Assembly: GCA_958448165.1 (NCBI GenBank)
Contig: CAUDCW010000005.1
Span: 91,211-155,210 of the forward strand
Direction: 5' to 3'
Source of the DNA: an uncultured Oscillospiraceae bacterium
GTDB lineage: Bacteria; Bacillota; Clostridia; Oscillospirales; Acutalibacteraceae
Length of the DNA: 64,000 nt
Below, piece by piece: positions 24,927 through 33,064 of the stretch. Position numbers and translations under genes: made by a program. The notes beneath the pieces are model-generated. The model was not told the DNA's origin and did not search any database. It saw nothing but the letters and a program-made list of their open reading frames with translations. Every line of letters begins with the position of its first letter. Positions within the stretch are counted from its first letter, which is position 1.

Positions 24927-25246
24927 ATATAGAAGTTTGTATCTCCGTCGCTATCATAATTGTAATATCGACTGCCTGATTTCACAAGTGTGCAAAAGTC
25001 GCTCAGCGCCTCTCTGTATTCATCCGCGTCAATCTCATTCGTTTCATTGTTACCTTGCTTGATGGAATCATATATCTCAATGGAGTTTTGCATAACAAAG
25101 CTGTCCAGCACCACCCGAGAATTGCGTTCAACCGTTTTCACCGTATTGACTGCAACCGCAAAGGTGACGAATACCGAAAGCAGCATACAGATAACCACAA
25201 TCATAACACAGGTGGAAACATAGCCTTCGCCTTTTTTATTTTTCAT
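24881..25246 (-). CDS. TadE/DUF4320-like pseudopilin with replaced C-terminus
   Basis: 121 residues from ATG 25246 (GTAGGTGCAGGC upstream). The N-terminus MKNKKGEGYVSTCVMIVVIC is a pilin-like leader plus hydrophobic helix. The middle is helical (RVVLDSFVMQNSIEIYDSI). The last 15 or so residues (ICSTVMFTEQRNMSI) are out-of-frame translation of the phosphoesterase remnant, so the true C-terminus is lost. Product may still be inserted and processed. Confidence 0.65.
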   Translation of the reverse strand: MKNKKGEGYVSTCVMIVVICMLLSVFVTFAVAVNTVKTVERNSRVVLDSFVMQNSIEIYDSIKQGNNETNEIDADEYREALSDFCTLVKSGSRYYNYDSDGDTNFYICSTVMFTEQRNMSI

Positions 25247-25254
25247 GCCTGCAC

Positions 25255-25668
25255 CTACTTCCAGTATCTTTCCGAAAGTCCTGACTTTCTGACCGTTACG
25301 GTGACAGGAATTTTGAACACGCCGAGTCCTTTGACATATGTGTGCTTTGAAATCTCTACCCACATTCGCTCGCCAAGCTGAACACGGCGATAGGTACTGT
25401 TGAAATACCTGTCTGCTCCGTAATCAATACCATAGTAGTAATACTGATCCAGCATATCGCTGTCGGCGTGCCAAAAATCATCGTCAAAACAACCGGCATA
25501 GGTTGCTGCTTCGATAAGCTCATCGGCAATCTGATCCATCTCAATACGCAGGGTGATAAAGCTGAAAATGTTAATGGCGATAACGAGAATCATCACGAAA
25601 ACGACCACGCCGACGCACATATCCACATAGCCTTCGCCCTTTTTAGAGTGTAATATTTTCCTTATCAT
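25255..25668 (-). CDS. DUF4320/TadE-like minor pseudopilin
   Basis: 137 residues from ATG 25668. The leader SKKGEGYVDMCVGVVVFVMI has the same K-K-G-E-G-Y-V as the downstream TadE-like protein and resembles the K-A-E-G-Y-V of the small pilins. A single hydrophobic helix is followed by a soluble domain with aromatic-rich DQYYYYGIDYGADRYFN. TadE-type proteins are minor pilins processed by the same prepilin peptidase. Starts inside the end of the tadC-like region with normal operon spacing. Confidence 0.75.
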   Translation of the reverse strand: MIRKILHSKKGEGYVDMCVGVVVFVMILVIAINIFSFITLRIEMDQIADELIEAATYAGCFDDDFWHADSDMLDQYYYYGIDYGADRYFNSTYRRVQLGERMWVEISKHTYVKGLGVFKIPVTVTVRKSGLSERYWK

Positions 25669-25679
25669 ACAACCCCTCC

Positions 25680-26549
25680 TTATCCGAACAGGACGCCGAT
25701 GGAGTCCATGATTTGAGATAAAATTACGACCACATAAACGAGCATAAAGCAGATAAGCAGACACATAGAAAGGCGTTTGACTTTTCTCGGTACCTTCTGC
25801 GCCTGAAGTCTTAACTGCTGACGCTGAATATCGTTGAATTTAAGGGACAGCGACGCCCAATACATTTCGGTATCATCTCCACGGAGAATACCGATAAGAC
25901 CGCGACACACATCGCTCATCATGGCAGAGCCGACTCTTGCTTCAAGCCTTGTGATCGCCGCCTCATAGTTGCCCGACTTCATATCCGCCACCGTAATATC
26001 CAGTTCGTGCTTCATTTCACGACCGGCGTTCTTTGCATAGCTTTCAAGCATATACAGCACATCGCGGCTGTGCTTTAAGGTCTTATCTATCGTAAAGACC
26101 AGTCTCGGCAGTTCGCTTTCGATTTTTTCTCGCTTATGTCTTATCCTTACAGACACGCTTTTTAGTTCTCGGCGGTAAAGAAATACCGCAAGAAACAGAA
26201 CCACGGGAGAGAGAATGGGAAAGATGAACGCCATCGGAATGGCAAATATACCGATAAGCAGCGCTTTAACAATGGCATTTGCTTTGAACTTTTCGGGGGT
26301 AATGTCCATCTGCGCCGTTTTGAGATCGGCTTCAAGCTGAGCCTTTTTGAAGTCGTTGAGCTTCATGTGCTTTGCAAGGAAATCCGCAAGGTTTCCGAGC
26401 CATACATTCAGCGTTGAAGTCTTGACCTTCTGCTTTTTTGAAAGGCTTTCCACCGCCTTGGAGGTTTTCAGATACGGAATACGGTACACATCCGCAAGTA
26501 CAAAGAATAGTCCGACGCCGCAAAGTGCGCCGATAATTGCCTGCAACAT
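25680..26549 (-). CDS. TadC-like inner-membrane platform protein
   Basis: 289 residues, type II secretion F-type fold: an N-terminal membrane helix, a pair of central hydrophobic helices (about 88-125, LLIGIFAIPMAFIFPILSP), a cytoplasmic helical domain (ELPRLVFTIDKTLKHSRD, then GSAMMSDVCRGLIGILRGDD), and a C-terminal helix pair (MCLLICFMLVYVVVILSQ). It partners TadB and is driven by the CpaF ATPase. Located directly after tadB. Confidence 0.82.
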   Translation of the reverse strand: MLQAIIGALCGVGLFFVLADVYRIPYLKTSKAVESLSKKQKVKTSTLNVWLGNLADFLAKHMKLNDFKKAQLEADLKTAQMDITPEKFKANAIVKALLIGIFAIPMAFIFPILSPVVLFLAVFLYRRELKSVSVRIRHKREKIESELPRLVFTIDKTLKHSRDVLYMLESYAKNAGREMKHELDITVADMKSGNYEAAITRLEARVGSAMMSDVCRGLIGILRGDDTEMYWASLSLKFNDIQRQQLRLQAQKVPRKVKRLSMCLLICFMLVYVVVILSQIMDSIGVLFG

Positions 26550-26563
26550 ACTTTCAAACCTCC

Positions 26564-27487
26564 TTATCTTTTGTATTCAACAGGCTTTGTGAACTTCATC
26601 ATAAACAAAGCCGTAATCAGAATTACCATACCGCAAATACCGCACACAAGTTTACCGGGTGTGGTAAAGAGCAGCGTGTGGAACCAATCCTTATTGAGCA
26701 GATATAAAAGCGGGATATTACCGACCACAAGCGCCACCATAAACCAATATTCATTACGGGCTGAGGAAAGCATCGTTTTCAGCTCCGAGTTTACGATACG
26801 AACATCGGTTAGCTTTGCAACAATAGGCAAAAGCGTGTCTTTCAAGGTTCGGTCATCCTGACACTGAATGAGCGTGTCGCACCATTCCCAAAATATTTCA
26901 TTGTCCACCATACTTTTAAGTTTGTAAAGTGCGCGTTTAATATTAGAGGAAATGGCGGTGGCTTCGCCCTCAAAGGATTTGAACACATCACGAAGGGGCG
27001 GTTTGATATACTTAATGTTTTCTCTGACCGCCGCCACGATATCGTCCGAGCGCACATACGAGGTTGTGATGATAGAGAGCGCCGTTTCCAGTTCTTCTTT
27101 GGTATTCTTTTCGTAATAGGAAAGGGTGCTTGTCGTATAGAAAAACGGTATCAGGGCAAACGCCACCGATAACACCGGCATAAGGAAGATGTTATCTATG
27201 AGCACCGATACGATAATACCCGCCGCAAAGAGGACGAGTGACGCACAGCAGACAATCGTAAACTGCTTTGATTTGCCCGTAACGGCAAGGGCGGTTTTCA
27301 TTTTTACAAGAGTACGGTACAATCGGTGCTTTTTCTTGTTTCCGCGAAGATTACGGGACCTGTCACGCATGGTATCGTTCGGGGTGATAAGTCTCATTAA
27401 ATCGTCGGTGACTTGTTCGGGGGTTAGCCCGAAAAGACACACGATTGATATAATTATGAGAACCGAGCTTATGACCGAAAAAATCAT
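26564..27487 (-). CDS. TadB-like inner-membrane platform protein
   Basis: 307 residues with four membrane segments (about 1-20, 72-110, 245-290) and a central cytoplasmic region typical of T2SS-F proteins (ELETALSIITTSYVRSDDI, then FEGEATAISSNIKRALYKL). With TadC it forms the Tad pilus platform. It overlaps the cpaF-like stop by 4 bases. Confidence 0.8.
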   Translation of the reverse strand: MIFSVISSVLIIISIVCLFGLTPEQVTDDLMRLITPNDTMRDRSRNLRGNKKKHRLYRTLVKMKTALAVTGKSKQFTIVCCASLVLFAAGIIVSVLIDNIFLMPVLSVAFALIPFFYTTSTLSYYEKNTKEELETALSIITTSYVRSDDIVAAVRENIKYIKPPLRDVFKSFEGEATAISSNIKRALYKLKSMVDNEIFWEWCDTLIQCQDDRTLKDTLLPIVAKLTDVRIVNSELKTMLSSARNEYWFMVALVVGNIPLLYLLNKDWFHTLLFTTPGKLVCGICGMVILITALFMMKFTKPVEYKR

Positions 27488-28797
27488 TTGAAATCACCGT
27501 CCTTTACTAAGAATTGCTCCAATGTTTTCTGCGGCACACCGAACTGCAAGAGCTTTCCCTTTAGGTGGTCGCTCATAATCTCCGGCTGTTCAAAGTAACC
27601 GTCAATTTTGTATTTGCCGCGCTTCAACTCATTTTTTGTGATGCGAAAACGGAAAAGCGTGTGATACTCCCGTTCTCCGGAGGGCGTAATAACACACTCG
27701 GAGATGTCCATAATTTTACGGGAATTATCTTCAAGCTTATGAGCGTAGACAACAAGCGGAAATGCCTGTCCTGCCTGCATAAGTGAGGTAGCAAAGTTTA
27801 TCGGAAAGCGTTTCTGACAAAGCAAAGCCAAACGCATATGAGCCGCATCTGCCGCACTTGCGTGAATAGTAGATACAACCGTGTGTCCGGTAAGACTTGC
27901 CTCCACCGCCGAATAAGCTTCGGTGTCTCTCATTTCTCCGACTACCACAATGTCGGGGTTGAATCGGAGGGATGCCACCACCAAGTCCTCTTGTGTGATA
28001 TCATACGCCGGGTTATCCGATGGACGGGAAAGGGTATGAACCACATTATTGATAACTTCGCCGTCCTTCACCTTTACAAGCGACAGTTCGCGGGAGCCTG
28101 ACTCAATGGTAAAGATACGCTTGTTATCCGGAATGGAAGTGAGCAGTGCGTTAAGCAGTGTGGTTTTACCGGAGGATGTTGCACCGGCTACCACAAAAGA
28201 AATACCGTAACGAAGGCACATACATAAAAAGTCGATCATTTTCTGCGTAGCATTACCGCCTTTGACAAGCGCCTTCATATCCACTCTTGACGGGTGCAGA
28301 AGTCGGATAGACACGCTGATACCTCTGTCATCATCAACAAGCGGCTCTTTCAGTGCCGTAATACGGGTGTTGCCCGGGAGATGTCCCTGTGACATTGGCG
28401 TAGCGTTATCAATAATCATGCCGGAATGATGAAGTAATCTCTTTACCACATCAACGGCGTGCTGCGGGTTGTAGAAATGCTCCTTTGCTTTCTCAATATG
28501 ACCGTCCGTGTAGGTGACGGCAATGTCATCCCAACCGTTGATATTGATTTCCTCAATTTCATCACGTCCGAGATACTTTGTAAGCACCGAGTATTCAGCC
28601 ATTTCGGAATAAAGTCTGTCCGATAGCTCACGAAAGGTCATGCCTTCCACTTCGAAGCCGCTGTCGTGCAGATACTTCTCGATATATGAGCGGAGCTGCA
28701 CAACCTTACTTCGGTCGGAAAGTGCCGCCGCATAGTTTTCGGATATATATTCTTGTGACTTGTGAAGTAATGATACGAAGTCGATTTTCTGTGCCAT
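27484..28797 (-). CDS. cpaF: CpaF/TadA-family pilus assembly ATPase
   Basis: 437 residues. An N-terminal helical domain (1-130, LGRDEIEEININGWDDI) precedes the secretion-ATPase core: Walker A VAGATSSGKTTLLNALLT, Asp box/Walker B NPDIVVVGEMRDTEAYSAV, His box GHTVVSTIHASAA. These identify the GspE/VirB11-like CpaF branch that powers Tad/Flp pilus extension and retraction. It is not a VirB4. Full length and apparently intact; overlaps the TadZ-like gene by one base. Confidence 0.92.
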   Translation of the reverse strand: MAQKIDFVSLLHKSQEYISENYAAALSDRSKVVQLRSYIEKYLHDSGFEVEGMTFRELSDRLYSEMAEYSVLTKYLGRDEIEEININGWDDIAVTYTDGHIEKAKEHFYNPQHAVDVVKRLLHHSGMIIDNATPMSQGHLPGNTRITALKEPLVDDDRGISVSIRLLHPSRVDMKALVKGGNATQKMIDFLCMCLRYGISFVVAGATSSGKTTLLNALLTSIPDNKRIFTIESGSRELSLVKVKDGEVINNVVHTLSRPSDNPAYDITQEDLVVASLRFNPDIVVVGEMRDTEAYSAVEASLTGHTVVSTIHASAADAAHMRLALLCQKRFPINFATSLMQAGQAFPLVVYAHKLEDNSRKIMDISECVITPSGEREYHTLFRFRITKNELKRGKYKIDGYFEQPEIMSDHLKGKLLQFGVPQKTLEQFLVKDGDFK

Positions 28798-29510
28798 TAA
28801 ATCACCGCCTTTGCAATTCCCGCCGCCACGCTCCTGTACTTTGCGTCGGGAAGCCTTTCGGAGAGCGTTCCCGTTATGGTCTGCTGTTTTAGTGCCTTTG
28901 AAAATGGCAAGGTAAAATCCACACCCTTAAAGTGATTTGCCACTTCTGTAATAGGCAAGAACAAATCCTTATCCGAAATGTTCATAACCTTAATGCGATT
29001 TTCGGCACCAAGCTCAAACATTCCCGAATTAGATGAATAGTACGCCATACATTTTAGATCGGGGGTGATAAGCTGAACGAGCATATCTGCGTGGCTCTTT
29101 GCCATAGATGAGATAAGCCCGTCCGCACAGTCTACGATTACATAGTCTGCAAGTTCTCTCAAAATAGAGAACAGATTTAGGATTTTATCCTCAGTCGGTC
29201 GCGGATAGGAATACTTGTTTTCCCCGGCTTTATATCCGAGAAAGCCGAAGTTCTCCATTGTTTTCACATGGTTCATCTGGCGGAGCACGTCCTCACGGTA
29301 AATATCCGTGCGGTCCAGCGCAACGCCGACAGAATACAGTTCTTCTTCCTTACAGTTCGGAAATACAAACGCAAGGCAGGGCACGTTCAAATCGGGAGAA
29401 AGAAATATTACCGAGCCTTTTTTTGCGTAATAGATTTCCTCCGCAATTTTCAGTGCGGCGGTAGTTTTCCCGCTGCCGGGAGCACCGCAAACGGCAATCA
29501 TCTTACCCAT
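28797..29510 (-). CDS. TadZ/CpaE-like P-loop protein
   Basis: 237 residues from ATG 29510 (MGKMIAVCGAPGSGKTTAAL), which overlaps the cpaB end by 8 bases. The Walker A GAPGSGKTT, LSPDLNVPCLAFVFPNC and DYVIVDCADGLISS follow the MinD/ParA-like order, without the deviant ParA Lys. TadZ-type proteins place the pilus machine at its site. A long upstream extension in frame is an artefact of overlap. Confidence 0.75.
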   Translation of the reverse strand: MGKMIAVCGAPGSGKTTAALKIAEEIYYAKKGSVIFLSPDLNVPCLAFVFPNCKEEELYSVGVALDRTDIYREDVLRQMNHVKTMENFGFLGYKAGENKYSYPRPTEDKILNLFSILRELADYVIVDCADGLISSMAKSHADMLVQLITPDLKCMAYYSSNSGMFELGAENRIKVMNISDKDLFLPITEVANHFKGVDFTLPFSKALKQQTITGTLSERLPDAKYRSVAAGIAKAVI

Positions 29511-30225
29511 TGTTGCCACCTCCCGCAAAGAAAGCGTCTTGTTTTTCAATGAACTTATTTGCCGTCTCTGTATCGCCACGGTAAACAAGTGCCGCTTGGA
29601 GCGTAATGTCCGCTTCATACTTTGCAAGGAGCTTTGCCTGTTCGGTATTACACAGCACGGTAATAGTGCTCGGAATCTCAAAACTGCCGTCTTCGTTCTT
29701 CACAATAGAGTCCTGGTCAATACCGCCCGCAGTTGTGGTGGTAATAACCTTCATATATTTAAGCTCACCGGGAATAGTGGAAGTACCGGCATTTTTATCT
29801 ACAACGATAAGAGAGATAATATCTCCGTTCTGAAGCTTGCCCGAAAGTCCTGCCGCAAAGGTATCTATGGTTACGCTGACCGCCACCTTACTGCCGTCAA
29901 GCGTTGCAAAGACATCATCTGCGCTGTTGGCATCCTTCGTAAGCTTTGCCTTTGTGAGAATATCTCCGGCGTAAAGGGTAGAAGAAGCATACTTACCGAT
30001 AACATCAGCGATGTTAACATACACGCCCTGCGGCATGGTATCTGTCTTAACCTTGACGGTTTCAACCTGTTCTGCTGTAATCTTTGCACCTCTGCCGACT
30101 TCCTGTTTGAGCCGAACAACCGTAGTTGTATCGCTTGTCAGACGGTTTACAAGTGGTGCGACAGCAAAGGTCATGGCAACCGCAAGAATCATACAGACAA
30201 TACCGATAATTGTTCTGTTCTTCAT
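29503..30225 (-). CDS. cpaB: CpaB/RcpC-like pilus assembly protein (SAF domain)
   Basis: 240 residues from ATG 30225, with an AGGAGG site just upstream. One N-terminal membrane helix (TIIGIVCMILAVAMTFAVAP), then a SAF domain (about 36-100; EVGRGAKITAEQVETVKVK, YAGDILTKAKL), then a beta-rich region. In Tad systems CpaB lies outside the membrane and contacts the pilus channel. Position between prepilin peptidase and TadZ is standard. Confidence 0.85.
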   Translation of the reverse strand: MKNRTIIGIVCMILAVAMTFAVAPLVNRLTSDTTTVVRLKQEVGRGAKITAEQVETVKVKTDTMPQGVYVNIADVIGKYASSTLYAGDILTKAKLTKDANSADDVFATLDGSKVAVSVTIDTFAAGLSGKLQNGDIISLIVVDKNAGTSTIPGELKYMKVITTTTAGGIDQDSIVKNEDGSFEIPSTITVLCNTEQAKLLAKYEADITLQAALVYRGDTETANKFIEKQDAFFAGGGNNG

Positions 30226-30241
30226 ATTGAACCTCCTGTTT

Positions 30242-30880
30242 CTACATAAAATATGCCGCCATAAACCCGACGGCAAGGTATGGGATTAAGGGAAATCCCT
30301 CTGTGTTGTTTTTTCTGTTTTTAATGATGTTTACAATTATTGCAGTCATAAGTCCGAGCATCAGTCCGGCAAAACCCTGTACGGTTCCGAGCAAAAAAGC
30401 ACAGGCGGCGGAAAACTTAATATCCGCACCGCCCATTTGACTTTTGGTTATAACTGTTGTCATGAGCATAATACCGCCTACAAGCAGAGCCGACAAAATC
30501 ATATTCGGCAAAGCCGCCATATCCGTTCCGATAAACGCTGCAATCACGATCATTAAATGGACATAGTCCTCGCACTCTCTTACCCGTATATCCTCATAAG
30601 AGGAGAATAGGAGGAGTAGGCAGAAAATACATCCCTTGACCGCAGTTGCAGCACATCCAAAAAAACAGAACAGCATAAGGGTTACAAATGCCGTAATACC
30701 GGCAAAGAAAAGCGTCGCTTTTTTCTTGTTGCCTTTATATGCTTCGGCAGCATACCTGCTGAGAACAACGGCAATCAGCACAGCCGTAATAAGCAGTACA
30801 AAACCGCTTATGAGGACAAACGGATTTTCCGTAAGCTTCGGCATATCATACGGCATAATAGGTCGAATCATCAAATGCAT
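30242..30880 (-). CDS. TadV/CpaA-type prepilin peptidase (A24 family)
   Basis: 212 residues with about six membrane helices. The two aspartates of the GxGD-like protease are visible: first in SSYEDIRVRECEDYVHL and second in KSQMGGADIKFSAA, with GGAD replacing GxGD. It should cut the leaders of the K-x-E-G-Y-V proteins of this operon. The N-methylation domain of full PilD enzymes is absent, as usual for TadV. Confidence 0.85.
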   Translation of the reverse strand: MHLMIRPIMPYDMPKLTENPFVLISGFVLLITAVLIAVVLSRYAAEAYKGNKKKATLFFAGITAFVTLMLFCFFGCAATAVKGCIFCLLLLFSSYEDIRVRECEDYVHLMIVIAAFIGTDMAALPNMILSALLVGGIMLMTTVITKSQMGGADIKFSAACAFLLGTVQGFAGLMLGLMTAIIVNIIKNRKNNTEGFPLIPYLAVGFMAAYFM

Positions 30881-30946
30881 TCAATACGCCCCTTTCATAG
30901 TAAAATAGGCGGCGGAGTGCCGCCATTGACACCCCGCCGTCCGCGT

Positions 30947-31168
30947 TTATCCGGAATAGCTAAATAGGTGATTTATCTGAGAAGTTTGAATCGGAACAAT
31001 CAAATCACCTATCAGCCAGTAAAGAAAAGACAGTAGCAATGCACCTATTACAACAGCAATTACTATCTTCACTCCGGAATCAACATAACCTTCCGCTTTT
31101 TGATTATTGCACTTTAAGAGAATTACTTTTGAAAACGAGAAAATGTCAGTTGCTATTTTTGTTAGCAT
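30947..31168 (-). CDS. Small Flp-pilin-like protein, divergent copy
   Basis: 73 residues. The basic leader ends NNQKAEGYVDSGVKI, then a hydrophobic helix (VIAVVIGALLLSFLYWL) and a short C-terminus (HLFSYSG). Same plan as the two following copies (DUF6133-like), but with a different leader and more bulky helix. It would be a minor or alternative subunit of the pilus. Confidence 0.75.
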   Translation of the reverse strand: MLTKIATDIFSFSKVILLKCNNQKAEGYVDSGVKIVIAVVIGALLLSFLYWLIGDLIVPIQTSQINHLFSYSG

Positions 31169-31191
31169 TCATTAGTTCACCGGACCTTTAA

Positions 31192-31416
31192 TTAAGTTCC
31201 GCTGTAACCAAACAAAGCAACAATCTTGCTTGTTACGGTAGGCATGATTGTGGTGTTAAAGAGTGCATAGAGACCGGCAAGCAAAAGAGCACCGATAACA
31301 ACGGCGATAAGAATCTTTACGCCGGAGTCAACATAGCCCTCAGCCTTCTTCATGGCGATGGTTGCCTTCGCAGTCGCTACCATGGAATTTACCTTGTTTC
31401 TGATTTTCTTAAACAT
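31192..31416 (-). CDS. Small Flp-pilin-like protein, copy 2
   Basis: 74 residues, leader MFKKIRNKVNSMVATAKATI then KKAEGYVDSGVKILIAVVIG and a single membrane helix. It is nearly identical to copy 3 downstream in coordinates (upstream in the operon), so the two are a recent tandem duplication. The short length, leader and operon neighbours fit a major Flp-type pilin. Confidence 0.8.
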   Translation of the reverse strand: MFKKIRNKVNSMVATAKATIAMKKAEGYVDSGVKILIAVVIGALLLAGLYALFNTTIMPTVTSKIVALFGYSGT

Positions 31417-31459
31417 GTTCTTTTACCTCATTCTTTCTTTGCATTTGTGGATTTACGGA

Positions 31460-31681
31460 TTAACCGTTATACGAGAAAAGCTCGGTGATCTTGGTGGTCA
31501 CAGTGGGCATGATTGTGCTGTTGAACAGTGCATACAAACCGGCAAGCAGAAGCGCACCGATAACAACGGCGATAAGGATCTTTACGCCGGAGTCAACATA
31601 ACCCTCAGCCTTCTTTGTGGCTACGGTTGCCTTCGCAGTAGCAACCATGGAATTAACCTTGTTTCTGATTTTCTTGAACAT
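31460..31681 (-). CDS. Small Flp-pilin-like protein, copy 1
   Basis: 73 residues, differing from its neighbour in about ten positions (C-terminus KITELFSYNG). AAAGTTT and GAGGTAAA precede the start. First pilin in the operon and probably the most expressed. Expected processing just after the A-E-G-Y-V region is an inference. Confidence 0.8.
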   Translation of the reverse strand: MFKKIRNKVNSMVATAKATVATKKAEGYVDSGVKILIAVVIGALLLAGLYALFNSTIMPTVTTKITELFSYNG

Positions 31682-31741
31682 AAACTTTTACCTCGTTCTT
31701 TCTTAATTTTTTTGGTTGGTATTCTTGCGTTTGGGCTGCTA

Positions 31742-32023
31742 TTATTCAGCCTTTTCGCTGATCTTCTGCTCATAGGCAGCAAATACAGCGGTTTCCAAAG
31801 CCTTGCGGACTTCGGACTTGATGGGATGAACGATATCACGGCGTACATCCTTTCCTTCGGCATCCTGATAGGTTGCGTAAGGCATTGCAACGAACTTTGC
31901 GTTCTCGGTCTCGATCACTCTGACATTGTGGATAACAAAAGCGCCGTCCACAGTTACGGAAGCAACCGCCTTGAGGGGCTTGCCGTTCTCGATGACCTTG
32001 CGGATTTTAACATCAAACTGCAT
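31742..32023 (-). CDS. spoVG: SpoVG-family DNA-binding protein
   Basis: 93 residues from ATG 32023 (GGAGG upstream). MQFDVKIRKV, ASVTVDGAFVIHNVRVIE and DIVHPIKSEVRKALE are the SpoVG signature segments. SpoVG binds DNA or RNA and regulates many genes; on mobile elements it is a common companion of ParA/ParB. Lies between parB and the pilin genes. Confidence 0.9.
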   Translation of the reverse strand: MQFDVKIRKVIENGKPLKAVASVTVDGAFVIHNVRVIETENAKFVAMPYATYQDAEGKDVRRDIVHPIKSEVRKALETAVFAAYEQKISEKAE

Positions 32024-32131
32024 ACTGTTTTTCCTCCTTTCCGTGTAGATTTTTATATAAGTGAAATTGCAAGCAGGGCAACAAAAAAGACTGGGAAAGC
32101 AATGCTCTCTCAGCCTTGTGCGCACTTTTTA

Positions 32132-33064
32132 TTACCTTGCCTGCTCCCGTTGTTTCTTTAAAAATTTCTGATAGTGTTCCAGTGCCTTAATGACATAATC
32201 TTCTGCCATTCTGTCGTTATAGTCCTTGGGGATATACGGTTTCAGCCGGTCAAAGGAAAACTTGAATTTCGGTTTTTGATTGGGCTTTTCCTCCGCCATA
32301 ATGTCCTGAACCTTATCGTAATTGATTTCACCGGCTTCAAACGCCTTGCGGATACGGATTGCCTGGTCGTGCGAAGGAAACGCTTCGGTTTCATCGATAC
32401 GGTCAACAATATCCCGCTGAGTTTCTTCATCGAGATACGAAAGCTCCACCGCAGGACGCATTTTCATTTGACCTTTATCCACAAACTCCTGAAGCTCGGG
32501 GACAAGATAGGTAAGGCGGATATATCTGTGAATCTGTCTTTCACTATCTTCGGCATTTTCAGCAAGTTCAGTAACTGACAACTTCTCGCCCACTGGGCGA
32601 GAAGTTAAATCCGTTCTCTGTCCCTGTCTTTTTATTGCCTCTAACTTCATTTTGTAGGCTCGTCCTTTGTCGCAAGGCAATATCTCTGACCTTTGCGCAT
32701 TGCTGTCCACCATCAGGATAATGGCTTCATCACGGCTGACTTCCACAACCTCACAACGCAGGGTTTCCAGTCCGAGCCGTTCGGATGCGTGCTTTCTTCG
32801 GTGTCCCGAAATCATTTCATATCTGCCGTCATCCTTTTTGCGTACCATAGCCGGTGTGATAACACCTCGGTCTCTGATACTTTCCATAAGGTTTTGCATA
32901 TCCTCATCATCAAGGACACGGTATGGATGGTCGGGGAAATCGTCAATTTCCGAAAGCGGAATATCAAAGATTTTCGGGAGCTTATTTTCGGCTCGCTCCT
33001 TGTCATTCATAAACAACTCATCGAGAGCTGTCATTCCTAAGTCGAGCTTTTTCACGCGCGGCAA
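32132..33064 (-). CDS. parB: ParB-family partition protein
   Basis: 310 residues from TTG 33064, chosen for the GGAGG 9 bases before it; ATG 33034 is an alternative. The ParB/Srx N-terminal domain (about 38-130) has YRVLDDEDMQNLMESIRDRG, ISGHRRKHASERLG and DSNAQRSEI; the HTH KorB-like middle is about 165-215 (LSVTELAENAEDSERQIHRY). It overlaps the parA stop by 47 bases. Stabilises the excised or replicating element. Confidence 0.9.
   Translation of the reverse strand: MPRVKKLDLGMTALDELFMNDKERAENKLPKIFDIPLSEIDDFPDHPYRVLDDEDMQNLMESIRDRGVITPAMVRKKDDGRYEMISGHRRKHASERLGLETLRCEVVEVSRDEAIILMVDSNAQRSEILPCDKGRAYKMKLEAIKRQGQRTDLTSRPVGEKLSVTELAENAEDSERQIHRYIRLTYLVPELQEFVDKGQMKMRPAVELSYLDEETQRDIVDRIDETEAFPSHDQAIRIRKAFEAGEINYDKVQDIMAEEKPNQKPKFKFSFDRLKPYIPKDYNDRMAEDYVIKALEHYQKFLKKQREQAR

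Noticed and set aside
29510..29681. N-terminal extension of the TadZ-like protein
   Set aside because: The extension is cpaB coding DNA in another frame; ATG 29510 gives the normal P-loop start.
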